The position numbers and the translations under genes are program-made. The notes beneath the pieces were generated by a model, which was not told the origin of the DNA, ran no database searches, and saw nothing but the letters and a program-made list of their open reading frames with translations. A stretch of 12,494 nt of DNA from Lasiodiplodia sp. COLG20 (Eukaryota > Ascomycota > Dothideomycetes > Botryosphaeriales > Botryosphaeriaceae). The stretch spans positions 1 through 12,494 of the forward strand of contig VNWV01000082.1 of assembly GCA_009801085.1 (NCBI GenBank), read 5' to 3'. Within the stretch, counting starts at the first letter, position 1. The number at the start of each line of letters is the position of its first letter. Shown piece by piece: positions 1 through 7,717 of the stretch.

Positions 1-46
1 ACTCTGAAGTCTCCATACAACGATCCCCTCATATTCACCCTTAACG

Positions 47-775
47 ATGGTACATTGGTGCGGGAATTGCGGCAAGGTCGAGCCAGGCCTTAAAGTCTGC
101 GCGAGATGTTCTTCTGAGCGTTACTGCTCGCGCGACTGTCAGAAGGCTCACTGGAAAACGCACAAAAGGATTTGTGGAGTCAATGCAACTGCCAACTCCA
201 CTACTGAATCTAGCAGGACCCCTTCAACTTCATCTACTGCTGCTTTCCCGAAAAGCCTCACCACCGCCATTTCCAGTCCATTTCATAGGCTAGAGGCGCG
301 GACCTGGCTGCACGATCGCGCAGAAGACGACGTTTACAAACTGCTCATCGATACCTTCCGGCTGCGCCTAGATGATGACTACAAATTCTCCTTCATCAAT
401 ACCAAGGGCTCCGTCTATGCAGGCCAGTCAACTAGCCTAGCGGCGTTCCGCCGTTTTCTTCACGTCGCCGAGACGAGGCAGGGTCTATTACCATCATGGT
501 GGTCGGCCGAGAAGAACGCCGCGTGCATAGCACTAGGAACGAATGATCCTGAGGAGTGGTATTCGCTGCGGTTCCGGCAGGGAAAAGAAGACATCAATGA
601 GCATTATGGCGATTCGAGGATGGCGATGCAGATGCGAATGCTCGGGGAGCAGATCTACGGTGATGGACCTGGTGGTCAGGACAGCACGGCGATTCGACGC
701 TTGATGATGGCTCAAGAGCGTGGTGACCTGAGTTCGTCAATATTGAACATCAGTCCGATGTCTTCTAAGGCTTGA
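47..775 (+). CDS. MYND-type zinc-finger protein, intact
   Basis: A 242-residue single-exon protein. Residues 5-43 hold a full MYND finger: C5-x2-C8, C18-x2-C21, the aromatic-Cys-Ser motif with C27, then C31-Q, W36, H39 and C43, in the usual spacing. MYND fingers bind two zinc ions and usually mediate protein-protein contacts, so no enzyme activity should be assumed. A Ser/Thr-rich linker (about 46-75) leads to a C-terminal block (about 80-215) with the pattern I recall from a common ascomycete MYND family: a WLHxR-like start, DVYKLLIDTFR, a GLLPSWWS motif, then EHYGD. The function of that block is unknown to me. The ATG is the first in frame, since a TGA lies in frame at 5-7, and G follows the ATG. 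Codon use looks normal and there is no sign of an intron. The cellular location cannot be told. A broken relative of the finger lies on the other strand near 1553-1786. Confidence 0.88.
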   Translation: MVHWCGNCGKVEPGLKVCARCSSERYCSRDCQKAHWKTHKRICGVNATANSTTESSRTPSTSSTAAFPKSLTTAISSPFHRLEARTWLHDRAEDDVYKLLIDTFRLRLDDDYKFSFINTKGSVYAGQSTSLAAFRRFLHVAETRQGLLPSWWSAEKNAACIALGTNDPEEWYSLRFRQGKEDINEHYGDSRMAMQMRMLGEQIYGDGPGGQDSTAIRRLMMAQERGDLSSSILNISPMSSKA

Positions 776-1552
776 ATGGCATATGGGAACAGCTCTGTTG
801 ACTGCCGACATTGTTCTAACGTTTGCCTGTTTGCTTTTGTGTATGCGCGAAATATCTTGCCAAGCCAGGCTGCTCTTTCAGTCACTGAAGTAGTGAGGGC
901 GTTAGAGTGATGAATAAAAAGGCAAGTACAGGAACAATTACATTGGACCTAAAGAGTTTAAATTTTGTACGTTGTACGAATTGTGCTAACCGCGGGCAAT
1001 AATTGTATAGACCGCCACACAGTGAGGTTGCTGCGCAAGCGGGCAAGCTAATATACTAAATAGATGGGGCCGACCGGGGAAGGATTGAAATTATTAGAAG
1101 GTGTTATGCGAGGGGGTAGAAAAGCTCTCATGCTACTAGTGCGTAGCTAGCTTCTAGACGCACCCGAAACGATGGAACACGCTTGTAGATACAACCGCCA
1201 AAGAAAGTTGTACCTTTCCCTAAAACATCAATGTTGAACCTCAGGAGAACTATCTTACATTACCGCGTATCATTGCCGTGATTTTTTGCTTTTTTCATTG
1301 AGTATCAACCCCCGTACCATCACCTCTCTTTCAACCACATCGTTTGTTTGAGCAGAAAATGTCTATTGGATCATTTACCCGTCCGTACTAAGGAAGCAGC
1401 GATGTGTAGTCTACTAGATTCATATTGTTCAACAGATATATTTCTTGTGTACGACCAAGCCCGCGCAAGGAAAGAGGATAAATGCAAAACTGACAAAAGC
1501 TCCATAAACGAGATAGCCTAGTGCCCAGCCGGAGAAGCTACTATATTTCCCC
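776..1552. other. Intergenic spacer with no recognisable gene
   Basis: No frame longer than about 60 codons here looks like protein and no RNA gene was recognised. It contains the likely 3' region of the MYND gene and a short imperfect palindrome at 1139-1163 whose outer arms, GTGCGT and ACGCAC, pair exactly. The sequence is moderately AT-rich with scattered stops in all frames. Confidence 0.6.
913..918 (+). terminator. Possible polyadenylation signal of the MYND gene
   Basis: AATAAA lies 138 bases after the MYND stop codon in AT-richer sequence. The position suits a fungal 3' end, but the motif is short and could occur by chance. Confidence 0.3.
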
Positions 1553-1786
1553 ACATGATCTTTTATGAATTCTTTAGTCAACTCGCTGGCATGCAATTGA
1601 GTAGTACCTTGCCCTGCGGCATTCAGAGCACCGCTGCAGCCGTCCATCAAAACTCGACTCCACAAATGGTGATGAGAAACACGGAGGAATGGCGGCTCGT
1701 ACTGCGAAACGAGATGCCAACTTCAGTTCGGGAACTAACTCAATGTTCTCATCCAGCATTTCTCCCTCGGCGCTTAGCTCGTGCAT
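1553..1786 (-). pseudogene. Broken MYND zinc-finger relic
   Basis: Read on the minus strand from an ATG at 1786, the frame ends in the second half of a MYND finger. Cys codons at 1630-1628 and 1621-1619 form C-x2-C, followed by R-R-A-R-Y, then Y-S where family members have C-S (codon 1603-1601), then C-Q (1591-1586), then Asp. At the position of the nearly invariant Trp there is a TAA (1576-1574). Reading on in the same frame gives R-I-H-K-R-S-C-G, the rest of the finger, before further stops at 1543-1541. The Tyr is explained by TGC to TAC, a C-to-T change in a CpA context on the plus strand, as RIP would make. The first Cys pair is not recognisable. Upstream residues (M-H-E-L-S-A-E-G onward) look protein-like but belong to no family I know. 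This reads as a dead copy or fragment. A real gene ending early at the TAA is the alternative. Confidence 0.55.
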
Positions 1787-2005
1787 GCGCGTAATCACAC
1801 CGCTTGCGCACGCTTTTCTTTTCCCTTTCTTTTTTCTAACACTTATGCCTACTATCATATACATACACAATACGGTCAACCGACACACCTGCGCTCTTAG
1901 CAGGAGACAAACTATGTTTTGTTCAAGGGCATGTAAGGTTGAGACTAATTTCCTAGTTTTCTGTGTTTGTTCTTTAGTTTCAAAACGTGGTTAAGATCCC
2001 TGTGA

Positions 2006-2389
2006 TCGCCAAGCTGTTATCACCTGAGCGAAGCCCTAGGAAGGTCAATCTATTCCTTATATCATGAATGCGAGAAGAGTAGTTTTCTCTTACATCACCT
2101 ACCCTACATTGAACGCATTAGTCCGGGATTAGATATATTTCGTGCTATACGGCGGCTGAGATCGAATAGGCACTGGCAGTGCCTGCCGGCAGTAAGGCCG
2201 CATCAGCGCACGGGTGAACTCTCGTTCTTTAACAATACGGTGTCGCGGTTTTTGAATGCGCTTGCTGCAGGGACGCTGCTGCCTTCCCATGTGAATACCG
2301 ATGCGGGCTACAAGCACCTTGAAACGGAGATCCAAGCACTAAAATCCCGATCCTTCAGAGGACCGGCTTCTCAGCGCAACCTTCATTAA
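2006..2389 (+). other. ATG-less open frame, possible coding relic
   Basis: After a TGA at 2003-2005 one plus-strand frame stays open for 127 codons to a TAA at 2387-2389, without a single ATG. From about 2170 it reads like a globular helical protein (a stretch with SFFNNTVSRFLNALAAG, then YKHLETEIQALK) with GC-ending codons. I do not recognise the family. It lies just upstream of the left ankyrin-gene relic and could be an earlier part of that gene, or an exon whose start was lost. A minus-strand frame over 2129-2335 is about as open but less protein-like. Confidence 0.3.
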
Positions 2390-2396
2390 ACGAATA

Positions 2397-2613
2397 TAAT
2401 GGAACTCGGTCACGTGAGACTCAATATGGGAGTCAGTCTGCGAAGCTGATGATGGATTTCTGGTTGTTTTTCTAACTAACGGGTGGTGTTGGCTATAGAC
2501 ACTTACACTATACACTATAACCGAGGTAAGCAGGAACTCTAATCAATCAGGCATCAAGGCACTAATCAGCTAGCGATTGGGCTCATGTTCTATCAGAATA
2601 TGGAGAAAGTTGC
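2397..2613 (+). repeat. Left arm of a diverged inverted repeat
   Basis: This stretch matches the reverse complement of 3283-3491 along its whole length with a few small gaps. The best blocks are TGGATTTCTGGTTGTT (from about 2452) and the 49-base block 2547-2595, which matches 3301-3349 at 42 positions. Six of those seven differences are transitions. Both arms look like coding sequence: the right arm reads W-N-S-V-M-R-A-S-K-W-E-L on the minus strand, and this arm gives the same protein with stops. It is therefore more likely a duplicated gene piece than transposon termini. Confidence 0.7.
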
Positions 2614-3119
2614 CTGGGCTGCTGTCAAGGTGGAGAGTGGGAGATTGTCAACCATCCACGTGGGTCTCCAGATGCAGACGACTCCGTTATCCATTGCGAA
2701 TGGATTGCTTCTACTGATCACTTAATGCTGGATGCACTGCTGCGGGACGCTTTAGCCGCCAGGAGAGGAAAGGGTTGAGGCGGGGGAGGATACTACAGCA
2801 ACGCTCTCTAAGCTGTTTCATGGAAAGGACATAAGAAGGTGTTCCACATGATACTTGTAAGGGTGCTAGCCATCACGCGCAGGAGAAGGAGTACAGCGAC
2901 GCTTTCCAGGCTGCTCTTCGGAGAAGGAATCTTCACGATAAGGCCTGAACTCCATGAAACCCTGCCGCTGAATGCGGCCATCTCAAGATCTTCAGGCTAC
3001 TCTTCGGGAAAGGAGCAGACCTCTAATTTCGAAACAACCATGGTTGGGCTCCCTTAGATAATGCCGCTAATAGCGGCCACCCCAAGGTCGTCAAACTACT
3101 TCTTGAGAAAAAAGCAAAT
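2560..3119 (+). pseudogene. Decayed ankyrin-repeat gene fragment
   Basis: Ankyrin repeats are readable on the plus strand across several frames. At 2779-2859 one frame gives GGYYSNAL, a stop, then AVSWKGHKKV. From 2847 another frame gives KGASHHAQ, YSDAFQAAL, PAAECGHLKI, GKGADL, NNHGWAPLDNAANSGH, and KVVKLLLEKKAN ending at 3119. These are the TPL-AA-GH-VVKLLL-KGA elements of ankyrin repeats and resemble the C-terminal repeats of fungal NACHT/STAND proteins. Upstream, about 2690-2720, a TTPLSIA motif is visible. Stops interrupt it at 2776-2778, 2809-2811, 2946-2948, 2955-2957 and 3024-3026, with frame changes near 2720 and 2848. Several stops are one C-to-T step from CAA or CGA. It cannot encode a working protein. 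Ankyrin repeats bind other proteins; no NACHT or effector domain is visible nearby. Confidence 0.72.
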
Positions 3120-3130
3120 TGTTTTTTTTT

Positions 3131-3491
3131 TCAATGGAAAAGGAGCTCGATCACCTTCTTTGTTTGTTATTGGATAAGTTTATTAGCTTAGTCACTTACT
3201 TTGAGACGATTTTTAGGTTCAAAACCAGGTGGATTAGAACAAGAAATACACTAAATACATCATTTTATTTGACCGATCAAGCGCAAATCCCATCACGTGT
3301 TGATGGAACATAAGCCCAGTCCTTGGCTGATTAATGCCTTGATGCCTGACTTGTTCAAGCTTTTTATTTGCCTCATTTATAGGGTAAATGTTTGTAGCCA
3401 ACGCCACTGATTATTTAAGAACAACCAGAAATCCATCACCAGCCAGGCGGACTAGTTCCCATTTTGAGGCTCGCATAACCGAGTTCCATAA
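3131..3491 (-). pseudogene. Second ankyrin-gene fragment, opposite orientation
   Basis: On the minus strand this is homologous to the left relic. From 3491 it encodes the W-N-S-V-M-R-A-S-K-W-E-L block ending GFLVVLK and a TAA (3413-3411). In a shifted frame, without a stop, come R-H-Q-G-I-N-Q, G-L-M-F-H-Q-H and on to 3187. A final scrap at 3160-3131 reads K-K-V-I-E-L-L-F-H, a stop, then Lys codons. That resembles the V-V-K-L-L-L-E-K-K end of the plus-strand copy, which stops at 3119. The two fragments thus run tail to tail with a junction near an A/T tract at about 3108-3131. An open minus-strand frame continues upstream to an ATG at 3764 (117 codons in all), but the part beyond 3491 has no recognisable domain. 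Confidence 0.5.
3283..3491 (-). repeat. Right arm of the diverged inverted repeat
   Basis: This is the partner of 2397-2613 in opposite orientation, with small insertions and deletions near 3370-3395. It is the better preserved arm as coding sequence: its minus-strand frame is open up to 3411, where the left arm already has stops. About 670 bases separate the arms. By eye roughly three quarters of aligned bases agree. Confidence 0.7.
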
Positions 3492-3965
3492 TTCCTTCAT
3501 GTCTGCTGTCTCTGCACGGAGCGCTTTATTCTTCCGACCTCTACCGCATCTTGTGGTAATGGTTCGACGTCGCCTACATTGCCGCCCATGCAAATTCAAA
3601 GGGCGGTGAGCGCGAGGACGCTGGGAGAGTTGGCGTAAGCGCGGGATTGGCCGACCTACTATCCCGTAAGTGGGTCCAAATTGCTTGCCAACACATGACT
3701 GCAGGTTGCTGCCTGCTCCAACGCCGATCCGATACCCGATAAAGCAACATCTCAACAGATTCATGCGCGTATTTTAAAACAGCACCAACTCTGATAATAT
3801 TATAATGGTATCTATCTGCTTGACAGCTTGAACTCCCCTTCAGCCTATTTCCCATTCCAGGTGAATCTTCCAATTTCTCAGGTAAGACTCGAACAGCAAC
3901 GCTCAGCATCATTCAACTATCTATGTGGATAATAACCTTTCAAAAAGCTCGCTAAACAAAACAAC
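3492..3965. other. Upstream region of the HET gene
   Basis: No intact gene is recognised. Overlapping frames on both strands (minus 3764-3411, plus 3388-3609, minus 3912-3574) are open for 73-117 codons but show no domain. The minus 3764 frame may be the upstream part of the inverted ankyrin-gene fragment. The last 200 bases are AT-richer and should hold the HET promoter and 5' leader. No clear TATA box or named operator is identified. Confidence 0.45.
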
Positions 3966-5834
3966 ATGGAAACACGCGACACCAGTCTGTCACTCGGGGA
4001 GATCCAAGGCGGCAATTACTCAGAATTACTTCATCAGCTTGTAGACATCCAAGGTCACGAGATTCACCACAAGAGATCCATCGATTGGGCTCACGATCTT
4101 CGCTTCCTAGACGTGTGGTCTATTCGCCGGAGGAAGCAAAAATCAACGATATACCTGACGTCAAAGGGTTCCAATATTAGCTGCAGGAACTATATCGCCT
4201 TATCCTATCGCTGGTCTCCTTCGCCGGAACCGGATCCGAAGTACGTTATTCTGGATAAGAACGGCTTGCCTCGCGGTAACAAAATTCACAACCACTTGCT
4301 TAGTAGGGTGATTCGTTTTGCCCAACGGCACAATATACGTTTCATCTGGATCGACCAGGAATGTATGGACCAGACTGAAGGTTCGTACGATAAGACAGTC
4401 GGCGTCCAAGCCATGGACATCGTGTATCGCCGGAGCCTCTGCCCTGTCGGCCTGCTCACAGTTAAACCATACTCAAAAACCAAACTTGGTTTCCTCGAAT
4501 GGCTCATTGCCCGCTTTGGATGGGACAGGCAGGAAAATCTGGAGCTGGCACCCGCAGGAGGCAGTCGATGGTATATGCGCCGCATCCGCAAGACCTTGAA
4601 CGTTATCCGAGGAATACTCCAAGATGAGTGGTGGACAAGGGCGTGGATTTTCCAAGAGGAATACTGCGGATCAACAAGAATGAAGCTGTTGGTGCCATTG
4701 GAAGCTCAAGCTCAAGCTCCCCGGCAAAACCAGCTTAGTCCCACTTGGATGGACTTCGAGCTTTCAACCACATATTTCAGGGTCGCAGTCACCCGATTCT
4801 GTCTGTATGCCGAAAAGCTCGGACTGGAATGCCAGGAAATTCTCAGGACGGCCAGGAAATACCAGATTCTGAATGAGCAGCTTGCAGACAACCGCCTTGG
4901 CCCCTCTAAATTTCGTGGCTGCTCCATCGACATTATGATGGATGTTGAGGACCGCGGGATCAAGTATGCTTTTGACCAGCTTGCCATCATTGCGAATTGT
5001 TGCAACTATTCAAGAAGGCTCAATGGATACTCTCTTCAGTCGGAGAAAATTCATGCGCTCAGTACCTCCATCCTCGCATTATTTATTCTTAATGGAGAGA
5101 TCTTACGATCTGAGAAGTCTGGAAGCAATTCGTCGCAAACTAGTATTCTCTCCTACAGGGTTCACGACTTCCTTTACAAGCACGTACTTTCCGATTTCAA
5201 TCCACCTGGAGAAGGGAAACATCTGACTTTCATCAAAAGGTGCCGATTTCCATACGTGTCATTGAGCATTGATGGAATGTGGACGCGCGGCTGGTTGTGG
5301 GAGTTGGACCATAAGCTCGCATTTCGGCTGCCGAAGCCTTGCACGGACAAGAGCTTTCTGCTAGCGAGGCTGTTGAAAGCTCTCCGTAACTTCCCACAAC
5401 TGCGCAGAAAAATGATCAGATTTGCTAGGAAAGATGGGCGCTTGCGATGCGACATCGATCAGAATGGCCTACATTTCGACCCTGAAGTGGAGCCTTTGCA
5501 AAGCAGAGAGTACCAAAAACGAATGTTGGATGCATTACTCCAGGCAGTAGAAGACGGCGAATCTCTCTTTGTGGCACGGATTCGCGGCCAAAAACACTCC
5601 TCGGGGCTTTTCATCGGTTCTTCCGTCCTGCCAAACGAGGCGGTTTTCACAAGCTGGTCCAATGAAGGCGGAGGGAAGATACCAAACTTCGTTTCTCTAA
5701 AGGTACAGGTCCGCCGCAATCCGTCAAATGGCTGGAGTGAGTTGAGAACACAGGAATGGATAAATGGATTGTGGTTCGCTTCCAGAAAAAAAAGCAAGGG
5801 GTACGGCAATACATTGTTTGCCTGGCCCTTCTAG
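3966..5834 (+). CDS. HET-domain (heterokaryon incompatibility) protein, intact
   Basis: A 622-residue, single-exon protein with the HET domain (Pfam HET, PF06985) at about residues 76-235. Visible hallmarks in order: YIALSYRWS (76-84), the helix leading to RFIWIDQECMDQ (125-136), QAMDIVYRRS with the following VGLL (148-164), and DEWWTRAWIFQEE (220-232). Known HET proteins trigger growth arrest or death when unlike fungal cells fuse; the domain shares a fold with TIR domains. The C-terminal half (about 240-622) has no recognised domain. Its end (a GGGKIPNFVSLKV stretch, EWINGLWF, and a final FAWPF) resembles the tail I recall from many HET proteins. There is no signal peptide or clear membrane helix. 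The start lies in a good context (ACAACATGG). No N-terminal partner domain or NACHT/WD region is fused, so its trigger is unknown. The open frame over 622 codons amid decayed neighbours suggests selection keeps it. No intron is seen. Confidence 0.9.
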   Translation: METRDTSLSLGEIQGGNYSELLHQLVDIQGHEIHHKRSIDWAHDLRFLDVWSIRRRKQKSTIYLTSKGSNISCRNYIALSYRWSPSPEPDPKYVILDKNGLPRGNKIHNHLLSRVIRFAQRHNIRFIWIDQECMDQTEGSYDKTVGVQAMDIVYRRSLCPVGLLTVKPYSKTKLGFLEWLIARFGWDRQENLELAPAGGSRWYMRRIRKTLNVIRGILQDEWWTRAWIFQEEYCGSTRMKLLVPLEAQAQAPRQNQLSPTWMDFELSTTYFRVAVTRFCLYAEKLGLECQEILRTARKYQILNEQLADNRLGPSKFRGCSIDIMMDVEDRGIKYAFDQLAIIANCCNYSRRLNGYSLQSEKIHALSTSILALFILNGEILRSEKSGSNSSQTSILSYRVHDFLYKHVLSDFNPPGEGKHLTFIKRCRFPYVSLSIDGMWTRGWLWELDHKLAFRLPKPCTDKSFLLARLLKALRNFPQLRRKMIRFARKDGRLRCDIDQNGLHFDPEVEPLQSREYQKRMLDALLQAVEDGESLFVARIRGQKHSSGLFIGSSVLPNEAVFTSWSNEGGGKIPNFVSLKVQVRRNPSNGWSELRTQEWINGLWFASRKKSKGYGNTLFAWPF

Positions 5835-5876
5835 GTGCTGCAGATTACCATACAGCTAAACACAACAATGCGAGCG

Positions 5877-5892
5877 TTTTTTTTTTTTTTTT
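5877..5892. repeat. Homopolymer run of 16 T
   Basis: Sixteen T residues lie 43 bases after the HET stop codon. The run is probably just a tract in the 3' untranslated region. Its length is prone to sequencing and replication slippage. Confidence 0.8.
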
Positions 5893-5968
5893 GAGAATGC
5901 TCAACAGTGACACATAGGCGAGGCTACTCATTGATACTGTCCATCCCCAGGACAGGTGGTGTTGTAAT

Positions 5969-5974
5969 CACGTG
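5969..5974. promoter_or_regulatory. CACGTG palindrome upstream of the nuclease-like gene
   Basis: CACGTG sits in the context ATCACGTGAC, 137 bases before the chosen ATG at 6111. It fits the binding motif of fungal bHLH factors of the Cbf1 type (RTCACRTG). Whether it acts as a promoter element is inferred from position only. The motif could be there by chance. Confidence 0.25.
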
Positions 5975-6110
5975 ACTATTGTACCCAGCTGCGGGGAGGG
6001 AAGCTGTATTACGTAATGGAACGGTTGCCCCGCCGACCGGATTTAACGGTGCAGGTACAACATCACCACTGCTGCTGCCACTGCCTGGCTCCGCACAACC
6101 AGAAATCACC

Positions 6111-7460
6111 ATGACCACCATCACCGTCTGGCTCGACAGTCAACCCGACGATCCTTACGACTACGAATTCAAGGGTCGTCCTCACAAACGACCACGTCTG
6201 GCCGAAATATCGGGCAACAACATGTCGGAGCCGCGCCCGGCGCGCCGCCGGTCGCCGCGCAAGGGCATGGCGCCAACGACACCACCGCGCAGCTCCTCAG
6301 GGCTGGAATTTGGCGCTACGCACAATGAAGATGCAGAAACACCCAGACCAGCGCCATCGATGTCCTCGATCCCCCCTCTCTATCCCTCCTCCGGCGTGCC
6401 TCCAGTGGCCGCTGCCTCGGACCCCGCCACCACGCGTTCGCCCTCTCCGAGCCGATCTTCGACCACGAGCTGGGCCAGCTGCACCAGTAGCCGGCGTCTT
6501 CGCAGTCCAGTGCGCCGCCTAGGCGACCTCCAGCTGTCGAATGTACACGTGCACGCGGTGACGCTTGAGAAGCCGGGCCAGGCGCCCGCGGACGTGAGGG
6601 AGCTGTGCAGGGACATTCGGCGCGTGGGTCGGGGCAACGGACTGATCCCGAGTGTAGTCAAGGGTCGCGCTGCTGCTCTTCTGGACGACGACCTGCTCGA
6701 CGATCTGAATTTCGACGACAGCGATAACAGCGAGCAAGAACGCGCCGAGCATGAGGGCTTCTGGGCTGCAGCGAACAGTCTGATGGATGCTGCCAACGAG
6801 TGTGAGGAGGATGATCTGTGCGAGGCAGACTGGAACAACGAAGTTCACTCACGTGCGCTACGGCTCGCCCTCGAACGTGGTCGTAGCGAGAGGGCAGTGT
6901 GGTACCGCAACGTCACCACGGCACAAATCAAGGATCAGTCGCTACTGCCCAGCTCTGCCGCAGGCCTGGCGGCACAGTCAAAGATGGTTGACTTTGCCGT
7001 TGTCCTCGACACCAGGTCAGACAAGGACCTTGCAAAAATTGTCCGCGCAAAGCTCCGCCAAGAGGAGCTTTCTTCTATCAACCACACTCCTGCTGAGCAC
7101 GTACGATTCTCGCCTATCGCAGTTAGTATTGAGACCAAGCGCGCAGCCATCGAGGAAGACGTGGCCAATGCGCAACTTGCCGTGTGGGTGTCTGCACACT
7201 TTCGCTGGCTGCAGCGGCTCAGCAATGGAGGCTCTGCGCTCCCAACGTTGCCCTTGATAATTGTGCAAGGCCACGAGTGGAAGCTAATGCTCGCTGAGCT
7301 CGAAGATGACTCGGAGATCAGGATATTCCGGCATTTGAGTCTAGGGACCACTAGGTCGGTTCTTGGAGTCTATCAGCTCGCGGCTTCGTTGAGGCGATTG
7401 GCGGGATGGGCAAAGGATACATACAGACCTTGGCTCGAGAAGAATTTGTTATTGGTGTGA
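6111..7460 (+). CDS. PD-(D/E)XK nuclease-like domain protein, intact
   Basis: A 449-residue protein from the first in-frame ATG, in a good context (TCACCATGACC). The frame is open upstream to 5976 but has no ATG there. Residues 1-150 are low-complexity, rich in Ser, Pro and Arg, with a possible nuclear signal (KGRPHKRPRL, about 21-30). The C-terminal half matches a fungal PD-(D/E)XK family (I believe PDDEXK_12, PF20516). In order: WNNEVH with E244, an N-x-T-T-A motif, KMVDFAV with D294, VSIETKR with E341-x-K343, then QLAVW with Q355. The D...ExK set is the metal-binding core of the restriction-endonuclease fold, so a nuclease active site is plausible. Whether the protein cuts DNA is not known to me. 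An acidic stretch (about 190-210) precedes the domain. The family is expanded in many plant-associated ascomycetes and often lies near repeats, as here. No intron or lesion is seen. Confidence 0.82.
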   Translation: MTTITVWLDSQPDDPYDYEFKGRPHKRPRLAEISGNNMSEPRPARRRSPRKGMAPTTPPRSSSGLEFGATHNEDAETPRPAPSMSSIPPLYPSSGVPPVAAASDPATTRSPSPSRSSTTSWASCTSSRRLRSPVRRLGDLQLSNVHVHAVTLEKPGQAPADVRELCRDIRRVGRGNGLIPSVVKGRAAALLDDDLLDDLNFDDSDNSEQERAEHEGFWAAANSLMDAANECEEDDLCEADWNNEVHSRALRLALERGRSERAVWYRNVTTAQIKDQSLLPSSAAGLAAQSKMVDFAVVLDTRSDKDLAKIVRAKLRQEELSSINHTPAEHVRFSPIAVSIETKRAAIEEDVANAQLAVWVSAHFRWLQRLSNGGSALPTLPLIIVQGHEWKLMLAELEDDSEIRIFRHLSLGTTRSVLGVYQLAASLRRLAGWAKDTYRPWLEKNLLLV

Positions 7461-7717
7461 GATGGGTTCTGGCTCGAAGGAGCTCTCGCTGAGTTTTATT
7501 CCTCCGCCGGCAATTATTTTTATACCCCTGTCTTTTTTTTTCCTTTTATCCTTCTTGCACAGATTGGGTCTGGGTATTGCTGCTGAATCTTATTTGAATA
7601 CGAAATACTTTGTAAACGAAAACCTGCGTACCTTTCTTTTTGTATGATAAAGAGTTCAAATATTGAGGTACAATGCATTGATAGGGAGTCTACTAGAGCA
7701 AGGGCCAGGGTGTATAA
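7461..7717. other. 3' region of the nuclease-like gene
   Basis: AT-rich sequence with pyrimidine tracts (for example the T run near 7533-7541) and no recognisable gene. It probably holds the 3' untranslated region of the gene before it. An AATAAA at 7727-7732 lies at the edge of the LINE relic and could serve as a polyadenylation signal. Confidence 0.4.

Noticed and set aside
1429..1665. 78-codon minus-strand frame with a hydrophobic stretch that looks like a membrane segment.
   Set aside because: It overlaps the MYND relic in another frame, and the MYND frame carries a specific motif. The hydrophobicity is probably a by-product of the frame.
2839..3057. 72-codon plus-strand frame starting at an ATG.
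   Set aside because: It is out of frame with the ankyrin motifs readable in the same bases. It is a shadow of the relic.
2547..3349. An 803-bp DNA transposon or MITE bounded by the 24-base inverted termini.
   Set aside because: Inverted homology continues outward past both 'termini' to 2397 and 3491. No target-site duplication is seen, and the arms look like coding sequence. It is kept only as an alternative.
3574..3912. 112-codon minus-strand frame upstream of the HET gene.
   Set aside because: No domain is seen. It overlaps another equally open minus frame (3764-3411), the end of which has homology to the left repeat arm.
5979..6110. Start of the nuclease-like gene at a TTG codon.
   Set aside because: TTG is not a usual nuclear start in fungi, and the ATG at 6111 has a good context.
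6380..6838. 152-codon minus-strand frame inside the nuclease-like gene.
   Set aside because: Its Ser-rich composition mirrors the Arg/Ser/Asp codons of the sense gene. It has no motif.
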